Part shown: positions 1 through 5,491 of the stretch, piece by piece
Layout: each line of letters begins with the position of its first letter
Numbering within the stretch: position 1 is the first letter of the stretch
Assembly: GCA_002496475.1 (NCBI GenBank)
Contig: DAJV01000074.1
Coordinates: forward strand, 9,358 to 17,503
DNA from: Vulcanisaeta sp. UBA163
Lineage (GTDB): Archaea; Thermoproteota; Thermoprotei; Thermoproteales; Thermocladiaceae
DNA length: 8,146 bases
Reading direction: 5' to 3'
The notes under the pieces: model-generated
What the model saw: only the letters and a program-made list of their open reading frames with translations
Told to the model about the DNA's origin: nothing
Database searches by the model: none
Translations under genes and position numbers: made by a program

Positions 1-30
1 TTTTTATAATGTTTACACATTTATTTTTAT
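1..30 (+). terminator. T-rich tract, possible archaeal terminator of an upstream gene
   Basis: The window opens with five T residues and has a second T-rich run at about 20-29. Archaeal RNA polymerase can terminate on T-tracts without a hairpin, so this could end a plus-strand transcript coming from outside the window. The upstream gene is not visible and the whole first 100 bases are AT-rich, so this is only a suggestion. Confidence 0.2.
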
Positions 31-123
31 GATATAATTCAATAATTACAAGGAGGTTATGCCAATTATTAGTAAGAATATATAATGATTTACTCGTAAA
101 ACTACACTTGAATTAGTCACTAG

Positions 124-139
124 GAAAGGTTTATATAAT
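124..139 (+). promoter_or_regulatory. BRE/TATA promoter of the GltD-like gene
   Basis: A purine-rich BRE-like GAAAGG (124-129) is followed directly by TTTATATAAT (130-139), the best TATA box in the window. Its centre lies about 25 bases before the GTG at 159, the normal archaeal TATA-to-transcription-start distance. The transcript would therefore begin at or next to the start codon (leaderless), which supports the GTG start. Weaker TATA-like runs also occur at 31-39 and 78-86 in this intergenic stretch. Confidence 0.75.
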
Positions 140-158
140 GGTTCATGCACGATAACCC

Positions 159-1223
159 GTGAAATTCGCACTTAAGTGTTCTCCAGGTCAGAAAATTGAA
201 AAGCGTAGTGAAAAAGTTGCTATTATTGGTGCTGGCCCAGCTGGCCTTGGTGCGGCTGGTTACTTAATATGCAGGGGTTTTCAAGTTGATGTCTATGACA
301 AGTTGCCAGAGCCTGGTGGATTGATGATCTTCGGTATACCGGATTACAGAGTCCCAAAGAAGAATGTTAGGAATGGAATTAAGGAATTAATTGAGTTAGG
401 TGTTAACTTCATACTCAGGACTAAGGTCGTTGCTGATGAGGAGGTGCACGCTGATGGTGATGATTTCACGGAAAATAAGGTTCACCTTGAGAACCTAATT
501 AATAATTATAACGCAGTGTTGATAGCAACGGGGACATGGAAATCCAGGAACTTGGGAGTACCCGGTGAAAACCTGAAGGGTGTTTACCTAGCCCTTGACT
601 ACCTATACAGAATCTATACCAGTGAGCTCGGCTACTTACCAAAATCCGTGATATACTCAACCGGTAATAAGGTGGCTGTCATTGGAGCCGGCCTAACGGC
701 AGTTGATGCGGCAATAGAGGCACAGAGACAAGGCGCCAGGGAGGTCTACGTACTCTATAGAAGGACTATAAATGAGGCGCCAGCTGGGAAGATGGAAATA
801 CAGGGGTTATTAAAGAGGGGCATAAAGTTCGTAGAGTTAGTTGGCATAACTGAGGTATTGGGTAAGGACTACGTTGAGGCCGTTAAGCTAATTAAAATGA
901 GACTCGGTAAACCAGACAAAAGCGGTAGACCAGCACCAGAGCCAGTGCCAGGCAGTGAGTACGTAATGGAGATGGATAACGTAATAGCGGCCGTTGGTGA
1001 AATACCAACACCGCCATTCAAGGATGGATGCTGCGGTATTAAAATAACGCCTCACAATACAATTGATATTGACCAAAAGCATAGGACAACAAGGAAGGGC
1101 GTATTCGCAGCTGGCGATGTGGCAACCGGGCCAAGCCTGATTGGTAAGGCGTTGAAGAACGGCATTGATGCCGCTACAGCAGTCGAGGAGTACATAATTA
1201 AGGGAGGTTGGAGGGAAGTATAA
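159..1223 (+). CDS. GltD-like FAD/NAD(P)H-dependent oxidoreductase lacking the Fe-S domain
   Basis: This 354-residue soluble flavoprotein belongs to the pyridine nucleotide-disulfide oxidoreductase superfamily and is closest in pattern to the glutamate synthase small subunit (GltD) and NfnB/SudA. The FAD dinucleotide fold is at residues 20-35 (GAGPAG, 24-29). The GltD-type EPGGLMIFGIPDYRVPK segment is at 51-67 and an ATG motif at 123-125. A second, NAD(P)H-binding fold is at 173-184 (VIGAGLTAVDAA), followed by YRR at 200-202. The C-terminal FAD contact AAGD is at 317-320, followed by the GPSLIGKALKNG segment. Full-length GltD proteins are about 450-480 residues and carry an N-terminal domain of roughly 120-150 residues with two [4Fe-4S] clusters. 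That domain is absent here: only one cysteine (C7) precedes the FAD motif. The protein presumably passes electrons to or from a separate ferredoxin or partner subunit not encoded in this window. The GTG start fits the TATA box 25 bases upstream. The true electron acceptor and substrate are unknown, so glutamate synthase activity should not be assumed. Confidence 0.9.
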   Translation: MKFALKCSPGQKIEKRSEKVAIIGAGPAGLGAAGYLICRGFQVDVYDKLPEPGGLMIFGIPDYRVPKKNVRNGIKELIELGVNFILRTKVVADEEVHADGDDFTENKVHLENLINNYNAVLIATGTWKSRNLGVPGENLKGVYLALDYLYRIYTSELGYLPKSVIYSTGNKVAVIGAGLTAVDAAIEAQRQGAREVYVLYRRTINEAPAGKMEIQGLLKRGIKFVELVGITEVLGKDYVEAVKLIKMRLGKPDKSGRPAPEPVPGSEYVMEMDNVIAAVGEIPTPPFKDGCCGIKITPHNTIDIDQKHRTTRKGVFAAGDVATGPSLIGKALKNGIDAATAVEEYIIKGGWREV

Positions 1224-1240
1224 ACCAGTTAGCAGTGATC

Positions 1241-1249
1241 TTTAAATTA
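1241..1249 (+). promoter_or_regulatory. TATA box of the FAH-family gene
   Basis: TTTAAATTA in the 48-base gap between the oxidoreductase and the FAH-family gene is centred 27 bases before the GTG at 1272. This points to a separate leaderless transcript rather than an operon with the upstream gene. Confidence 0.6.
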
Positions 1250-1271
1250 ATGCAGTAATTACGTTATTCCC

Positions 1272-2180
1272 GTGAAGTTACTTTCCTTCACATGGAATGG
1301 TTTGGTTAGGGTTGGTGTATATACAAGTAAGGGTGTTCTTGACTTACCCAATGCATACATGGGAATTCACGATGCAACTGAGGCACCAAATTTTCTCTAT
1401 GACATGAGGGCATTAATAGGTGGTGGTGAACCCGTACTAGCCATAGTTAAGGACCTAACGGATAATGCGCTAAGGAGTGGCAACCCTGCATTCTTCAGGG
1501 ACCCAAATTCAATAACCTGGTTACCTCCCATAATGAATCCCGAGAAGGTCCTTTGTGTAGCCGTTAATTACAGGGCTCATGGTGAGGAGAGCAGCGCCAA
1601 ACCCCTCGATAGGCCATACTTCTTCCCGAAATTTCCCAATGCCCTAATTGGTCATAATCAGTCGATACTCAAGCCTAGGGTTTCGAAACAAGTTGATTGG
1701 GAAGTTGAACTAGCCCTAATCATTGGCAGGAGGGGTAAATACATTGATGTTAATAAATCCCTTGATTACGTCTTTGGGTACTTAATCCTTAACGATGTGT
1801 CGATGCGTGACTGGCAATTCCCAAGTAAGGAACCCTATGGTATGGATTGGATATATGGTAAGAGCATGGATTCGTCAACGCCCGTGGGTCCATACATAGT
1901 CACTAGGGATGAGGTTCAGGACCCGCACAACCTAAGGCTTATGCTTAGGGTTAATGGTAATGTGGAACAGGATGATAATACAAAGAACTTAGTATTCAAG
2001 GTACCCGAGTTAATCCACTGGGCCTCTCAGGGTGTCACGCTTAAGCCTGGTGATTATATAAGCACGGGGACACCGTCAGGCGTGGGCTTCCCGAAGGGCA
2101 AGTTCTTGAGGAATGGCGATATTGTAGAGGCAGAAATTGAGAAAATAGGGGTCTTAAGGAATACGGTCATTGAGGAGTGA
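1272..2180 (+). CDS. Fumarylacetoacetate hydrolase superfamily protein
   Basis: This 302-residue protein matches the FAH superfamily of Mg2+/Mn2+-dependent C-C hydrolases, isomerases and dehydratases. The catalytic domain starts near residue 92 with the family's CVAVNYRAHGEE pattern (95-106). The metal ligands are visible as E144 and E146 in WEVEL and D175 in LNDVS. GKSMDSSTPVGPYIV (196-210) and STGTPSGVG (264-272) form the conserved active-site loops. Length and domain layout (an N-terminal region of about 90 residues plus the FAH domain) are typical. Known relatives include 2-keto-3-deoxy-D-arabinonate dehydratase of Sulfolobus pentose catabolism and the homoprotocatechuate-pathway isomerase/decarboxylase. 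The sequence alone does not decide the substrate; a sugar-acid role is plausible in a sugar-using crenarchaeon. The GTG start is supported by a TATA box 27 bases upstream. A hairpin begins 19 bases after the stop. Confidence 0.92.
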   Translation: MKLLSFTWNGLVRVGVYTSKGVLDLPNAYMGIHDATEAPNFLYDMRALIGGGEPVLAIVKDLTDNALRSGNPAFFRDPNSITWLPPIMNPEKVLCVAVNYRAHGEESSAKPLDRPYFFPKFPNALIGHNQSILKPRVSKQVDWEVELALIIGRRGKYIDVNKSLDYVFGYLILNDVSMRDWQFPSKEPYGMDWIYGKSMDSSTPVGPYIVTRDEVQDPHNLRLMLRVNGNVEQDDNTKNLVFKVPELIHWASQGVTLKPGDYISTGTPSGVGFPKGKFLRNGDIVEAEIEKIGVLRNTVIEE

Positions 2181-2198
2181 ATTACAACGTACTTAAAT

Positions 2199-2224
2199 CC
2201 TCACCCTTCGGGGTAAAGGGGAGG
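2199..2224 (+). repeat. GC-rich hairpin after the FAH gene; possible mobile-element end or 3' RNA structure
   Basis: CCTC (2199-2202), a bulged A (2203) and CCCTT (2204-2208) pair with AAGGG (2216-2220) and GAGG (2221-2224), giving nine base pairs around a 7-base loop. An alternative inner fold pairs ACCC (2203-2206) with GGGT (2211-2214) around a TTCG tetraloop. The pairing is seen directly. The style of a CCC...TTCG...GGG hairpin followed by GAGGTCAG resembles the right ends (and the 3' part of the guide RNA) of archaeal IS200/IS605-type elements, but no tnpA or tnpB gene is present. It could equally be a 3'-end stabilising structure of the FAH mRNA. No T-tract follows, so it is not a classic terminator. 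Confidence 0.45.
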
Positions 2225-2478
2225 TCAGTTAATAACCTGTCAGTTTCATCCTCTGTAGTAAAGCGAGGTAAGCATTGACGGTGAAGTGGGCATGAAGTAT
2301 TATATTATTGGATAATCGGGAAATTGAACTAGCAGTGTGAAGAGAAATAATTAGGTGTTAGTTAGGGTATTTGTGAAGGATTGCATAAACACGACACCGA
2401 GGCATTAAGCATTAAACCTGCTTTACTCTGGGATTATCTCCATAAAGTAAATCCCTTTCTATAGATTGTATAGATGGA

Positions 2479-2486
2479 TTTAAAAT
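2479..2486 (+). promoter_or_regulatory. TATA box of the methyltransferase gene
   Basis: TTTAAAAT is centred about 29 bases before the ATG at 2512. A second AT-rich run (AAATTTAA, 2488-2495) lies too close to the start. A weak purine block GGAGAAGG (2497-2504) lies 7 bases before the ATG and could act as a modest Shine-Dalgarno if the leader is a few bases long. Confidence 0.5.
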
Positions 2487-2511
2487 TAAATTTAATGGAG
2501 AAGGTAATGCC

Positions 2512-3471
2512 ATGCGTGAGATCACCTTTAGTGAGTATTTGAGGTTTATTTCTAGGAATGGAGTTGTCCATATTGAGGATCAGGAAATCGCCCTCGAACC
2601 CATTGAAGTTGAGCGTTTATTGCCAGACCCCTCGGAACTCACTGATGTCTCGACCACAATCTGGAGCTTTCCCAAGAGGGGCTCCTGGGCTACACATAGG
2701 GGTGATTACAGAGGTAACTGGGCCCCCCAGATACCCAGGACGTTAATACTCATGTACACCAACAAGGGCGATATCGTGCTTGATCCAATGATTGGCTCAG
2801 GCACTACATGTATTGAGGCCAGGCTCTTGGGTAGGAACTGCATTGGCGTTGACATTAACTACAATGCCGTAATGCTCACGTTACACAGGCTTTACTGGCT
2901 TGAGGAAGGTATCAAACAACATGCGGTCGCCGACCTAGTTCCCTATAGGGTTAATGATGTAACCCTTGAGGATATTATAAAGGCATCCATTCGAATATTT
3001 CATGGTGATGCAAGAAAACTAGACCTAGTGAAGGATAGCTCCATAGATGCGGTGTTCACGCACCCACCCTATTGGAACATCATTGAATACAAGGGTAGGG
3101 AATGCGTTGAGGGTGATTTATCATGTACTAAAAGCCTGGAGGATTACATGAAGCTAATGGGGGAGGTGGCTGGGGAAACTTACAGGGTGCTCAAGCCAGG
3201 TGGGTATGTGGCCATCCTCATTGGTGACACGAGGATTCACAGACACTATGTACCCATATCCCACGGGGTTCTCAGGGTATTCCTAAGTGCGGGTTTCATC
3301 CTTAAGGAGGAGGTCATAAAGATACAGCATAGGATGAAGACTACGAGGGAGGTATGGCAGAAAATGAGGGGCAGGGACTTCCTACTAATACAGCATGAAA
3401 AGCTCTTCATATTTGAAAAACCAGGGGATGAGCGAGAGAAAAAGAAATTGAAATATAGCATGGGCATTTAA
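2512..3471 (+). CDS. N4/N6-type SAM-dependent (DNA) methyltransferase, orphan
   Basis: This 319-residue protein looks like a DNA methylase of the N6/N4 class. The motif order is X-like region (GNWAPQIPRTLILMYT, 68-83), SAM-binding motif I (DPMIGSGTT, 91-99), motif II (GVDIN, 112-116), a possible motif III (HGDARKL, 164-170), catalytic motif IV (THPPYW, 183-188) and RVLKPGGY (225-232). The PPY core is the base-flipping catalytic loop of N4-cytosine and N6-adenine methylases. Here it is preceded by H, where the canonical residue is S, D or N. From memory, related stand-alone archaeal and thermophile methylases share the IWSFP.R..W..H.G.YRGNWAPQIPR start and a THPPY loop, so this is probably a family trait rather than damage. 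No restriction endonuclease or specificity subunit is adjacent. It may be a solitary DNA methyltransferase or an RNA methyltransferase; the target base and sequence cannot be read from the gene. The C-terminal tail after residue 304 is short and lysine-rich. Confidence 0.88.
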   Translation: MREITFSEYLRFISRNGVVHIEDQEIALEPIEVERLLPDPSELTDVSTTIWSFPKRGSWATHRGDYRGNWAPQIPRTLILMYTNKGDIVLDPMIGSGTTCIEARLLGRNCIGVDINYNAVMLTLHRLYWLEEGIKQHAVADLVPYRVNDVTLEDIIKASIRIFHGDARKLDLVKDSSIDAVFTHPPYWNIIEYKGRECVEGDLSCTKSLEDYMKLMGEVAGETYRVLKPGGYVAILIGDTRIHRHYVPISHGVLRVFLSAGFILKEEVIKIQHRMKTTREVWQKMRGRDFLLIQHEKLFIFEKPGDEREKKKLKYSMGI

Positions 3472-3617
3472 TAAAGAATGGTATTCATCATTACTTACAT
3501 AATGAGCATCATTAAAGAAGTCAATACCTACTAGGTTTGCATCAGATGGGGATGATTGTTTGGCATGTCGCTGAGCATTACAGGGCAAATACAAAACTAG
3601 GATTATTTAGTTCCGAA

Positions 3618-4139
3618 TTACTTGATTGGTGACATCGTTAGTAATAATTTCATGAAGGCAAGCTTATACTCATCAATTACTGGTATTACGATTAGATAAC
3701 CTGTGTAAAGCCCGTAGAGCACCACGGAGCCCCTGGGAGCCATGAGCACAGCAGGTATTGCAAGCAGGTCCTCTTCACCATCAACCAGGATAAGTACATT
3801 ATCACCGCCCAAGGCCATCCTCATGGCGTTACTCACCCTATTAATGACGTCTATACTCAATGTGGCAGGCCTATTACTAATGTTTATAACTATATTAAAG
3901 AAGCTATTCAATGATTCTATACCAATGGTCCTCCTGGTCTTTAGATCCATAACAGCCAGATTGGGTTTCTTCCAGTACTTAATTGCGTTCATGGTAACTA
4001 CGTCACCGACTGTTATTAGGAATGCACTCCCATACTCACTCCTTGCCCTGATAATTGAGTCAGGGGCCTCCTTGCTAATCGCCACACCCAATGGCCAAGC
4101 CATTATGGACCTAGCCCACCTACTCACTAAGACATACAC
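3618..4139 (-). CDS. GTP-dependent dephospho-CoA kinase (archaeal, DUF359 family)
   Basis: This 173-residue protein matches the archaeal DUF359 family, shown in Thermococcus to be a GTP-dependent dephospho-CoA kinase. It phosphorylates the 3'-OH of the dephospho-CoA ribose, the last step of CoA synthesis, and is unrelated to bacterial CoaE. Diagnostic segments are WPLG (15-18), VGDVVT (44-49), DLKTRR (65-70), the acidic VDGEEDLLAIPA (119-130) and APRGSVVLYG (134-143). Length is normal for the family. The GTG start at 4139 is preceded by a minus-strand TATA box about 26 bases away, implying a leaderless transcript. The gene runs convergent with the methyltransferase (146-base gap) and divergent from the next gene, with which it shares a promoter region. 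The overlapping plus-strand ORF at 3742-4155 is a shadow. Confidence 0.92.
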   Translation of the reverse strand: MYVLVSRWARSIMAWPLGVAISKEAPDSIIRARSEYGSAFLITVGDVVTMNAIKYWKKPNLAVMDLKTRRTIGIESLNSFFNIVINISNRPATLSIDVINRVSNAMRMALGGDNVLILVDGEEDLLAIPAVLMAPRGSVVLYGLYTGYLIVIPVIDEYKLAFMKLLLTMSPIK

Positions 4140-4147
4140 AGTAATGG

Positions 4148-4170
4148 TTTATTAACAGTGTATTAATAAG
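4148..4170. promoter_or_regulatory. Symmetrical bidirectional promoter between divergent leaderless genes
   Basis: The 40-base gap contains a perfect inverted repeat, TTATTAA (4149-4155) and TTAATAA (4163-4169), with a 7-base spacer. On the plus strand the TATA box TTTATTAAC (4148-4156) is about 28 bases before the GTG at 4180. On the minus strand CTTATTAATA (4170-4161) is about 26 bases before the GTG at 4139. The repeat centre (4159) coincides with the midpoint of the two start codons. The two promoters interlock, so assembly of one preinitiation complex should exclude the other, or one symmetrical site serves both directions. Confidence 0.65.
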
Positions 4171-4179
4171 GAGTAACAC

Positions 4180-5094
4180 GTGCTTGCATATATAGATCAT
4201 CCAGAGCGGAAGAGACTTATTGAGGATTATGATACGCTCAATAACGTATTGATGAAAAATATGAGGGAGGCATTGTCTCTCATCATCATGATTGGTGGTG
4301 ACTACGATGATTCGATTGGTAGTGTTTTCCTTAGGGTTTGGAATGGATTAACTGGTAATACCATGTTCATAGAGGATGTTCATGCATTAGCCGTTCAGTA
4401 CAGGAGGAAGTTGATTAGTGAGCGGGATTTAACCAGGTCATTACTTGATCTTCTCAATAGGAGGAATTTCTCGCTTGTTGACCTAATAATGATGAATAAT
4501 TACCTCAAACTCGTTAATGATATTAACGCGCTTGACCTGGGCCTCGTGATTTTTTATGAAAATCCCGAGTCAATATTAATGGGAGTTAGGGAACCACCGG
4601 ATTTAGTTCCCAATAAGTTGATTAGTAGGGAACTCACGGTGGACTTGGAGTCGAAGTGCATGGTAACTAAGAGGGTTTTCTCTGTATACATATCTAGGCA
4701 GTATGAGTCGGGTATTTACGTTGTTGATTGGTCAAATCCAGGGATTATACCATATAGTAAGTTTGCGATGTCCAGGGTTGAGGACATCGAGGTCTCTGAC
4801 CCCATCTTCTCTGCATTTATTAGGTTTAGTGCTAGGGCAGTGAGTAGGATTGTTGGTAGGGATGCTATTCTTACTCTACCGAAACCCATTAATGTGAATA
4901 CTGACTCGAATTATTGCATTGGTGATGTGTTCATTTCCCTACCGCAGAGTATGGGACTTGGTGATTACCTTTCCCTAACCAATAGGTTGGGTGGTATGGG
5001 GTATAATGTGCATAGGTCATCCTTTACCCGCGTTGATGAGCTTATTGAATGGTGTTTGTTGAGTCGTGGTCAGGAGATGAAGCGAAACTTTTAG
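4180..5094 (+). CDS. Unrecognised 304-residue protein
   Basis: I do not recognise this protein. It is a full-length ORF with normal codon use for the window (isoleucine mainly ATT, by hand count about 16 ATT, 6 ATA, 4 ATC; arginine AGG-rich), so it is very probably a real gene. It has no signal peptide, no convincing membrane segment and no cysteine pairs or nucleotide-binding loop. The N-terminal 115 residues look mainly helical and charged (for example YRRKLISERDLTRSLLDLLNR, 68-88, with a few intervening turns). The C-terminal half is more beta-like, with alternating hydrophobic stretches around 170-190 and 230-270. The GTG start is supported by the shared divergent promoter. A second strong TATATA (4189-4194) lies inside the first codons and could drive a shorter product, but no ATG or GTG falls at the right distance in frame. 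Its divergent partner is the CoA kinase, which gives no clear functional clue. Confidence 0.75.
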   Translation: MLAYIDHPERKRLIEDYDTLNNVLMKNMREALSLIIMIGGDYDDSIGSVFLRVWNGLTGNTMFIEDVHALAVQYRRKLISERDLTRSLLDLLNRRNFSLVDLIMMNNYLKLVNDINALDLGLVIFYENPESILMGVREPPDLVPNKLISRELTVDLESKCMVTKRVFSVYISRQYESGIYVVDWSNPGIIPYSKFAMSRVEDIEVSDPIFSAFIRFSARAVSRIVGRDAILTLPKPINVNTDSNYCIGDVFISLPQSMGLGDYLSLTNRLGGMGYNVHRSSFTRVDELIEWCLLSRGQEMKRNF

Positions 5095-5134
5095 TTAACT
5101 CTGTCACTCAACATATACATAACTCTGGAAGTAA

Positions 5135-5143
5135 TTTATTAAT
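5135..5143 (+). promoter_or_regulatory. TATA box of the zinc-ribbon gene
   Basis: TTTATTAAT in the 67-base gap is centred about 26 bases before the ATG at 5165. This spacing favours ATG 5165 over the TTG at 5162 as the start of the small zinc-ribbon protein and indicates independent, leaderless transcription. Confidence 0.55.
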
Positions 5144-5164
5144 CACAGGGAGACTAGTCAGTTG

Positions 5165-5458
5165 ATGGTTAGTTACAGAAAACTTTCACTAATGAGGGTT
5201 AAGGGATTAACCCTGGTTGTTACTATAATAAACAATGAGAAACATGTACTTGTGAACAATGAGGCCTTGAAAATAAGCAGGGAAGTGAATAGATTGCTAG
5301 GACTGAGGAGGTGTTCCTACTGCGGACGTTGGGTTAAGCCTGAGGACATTGGGTATGTTGAAATAAACGGCAACAGGGTCACAGGAATCCTATGCCGAGA
5401 ATGCCTAAATACTACCTACTCAGGAATTGCCGAGATATTGGGTCAATGCCTTGGCTAA
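5165..5458 (+). CDS. Small CxxC...CxxC zinc-ribbon protein
   Basis: This 97-residue protein has an N-terminal beta-rich half without cysteines, then a likely zinc ribbon: CSYC at residues 50-53 and CREC at 77-80, 23 residues apart, counted from ATG 5165. Four cysteines in two CxxC knuckles with a beta-hairpin between (VEINGNRVTGIL) are the standard tetrahedral Zn2+ site. The function is unknown; nucleic-acid binding or a subunit role is possible. It is not Spt4 or RpoP by length or pattern. The alternative TTG start at 5162 adds one residue, and a downstream ATG at 5192 would remove nine more. The gene ends 33 bases before truD, and the same orientation with such a small gap makes co-expression possible even though truD seems to have its own TATA box. 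Confidence 0.78.
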   Translation: MVSYRKLSLMRVKGLTLVVTIINNEKHVLVNNEALKISREVNRLLGLRRCSYCGRWVKPEDIGYVEINGNRVTGILCRECLNTTYSGIAEILGQCLG

Positions 5459-5468
5459 ACAATATTAA
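5459..5468 (+). promoter_or_regulatory. Weak TATA box of truD
   Basis: The AT-rich run AATATTAA (5461-5468), directly after the zinc-ribbon stop codon, is centred about 27 bases before the ATG at 5492. The match is weaker than the other promoters here. No Shine-Dalgarno sequence precedes the ATG, which fits a leaderless start. Confidence 0.4.
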
Positions 5469-5491
5469 GGGTTCTCACTGGTCTCACTAAA

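Larger units (their letters stand above)
2181..2511. other. 331-base non-coding gap with structured left part
   Basis: I find no ORF of meaningful length here on either strand. The left part (2199-2270) is rich in short complementary and repeated blocks. It contains a strong hairpin at 2199-2224, a direct repeat GTCAGTT at 2224-2230 and 2239-2245, and a weak CCTC/GAGG pairing at 2250-2253 with 2265-2268. A TATA-like ATTATATTATT run lies near 2300-2309 without an obvious ORF behind it. A small tandem GCATTAA repeat occurs around 2403-2416. The right end carries the methyltransferase promoter. The structured part could be an RNA element or the remnant of a mobile-element end. Confidence 0.5.

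Noticed and set aside
2222..2255. C/D-box sRNA on the minus strand (GATGA and two CTGA motifs between GAGG and CCTC)
   Set aside because: The C-like box and the first CTGA are only two bases apart, leaving no room for a guide, and the total length is far below the usual 50-60 bases.
3486..3514. Direct repeat CATCATTA twice, 21 bases apart, in the gap between the convergent genes
   Set aside because: Eight-base repeats in AT-rich DNA are easily chance, and there is no further structure or promoter nearby.
3742..4155. Plus-strand ORF of 137 residues opposite the CoA kinase
   Set aside because: It is antisense to a gene with clear DUF359 motifs, and its own product has no recognisable pattern.
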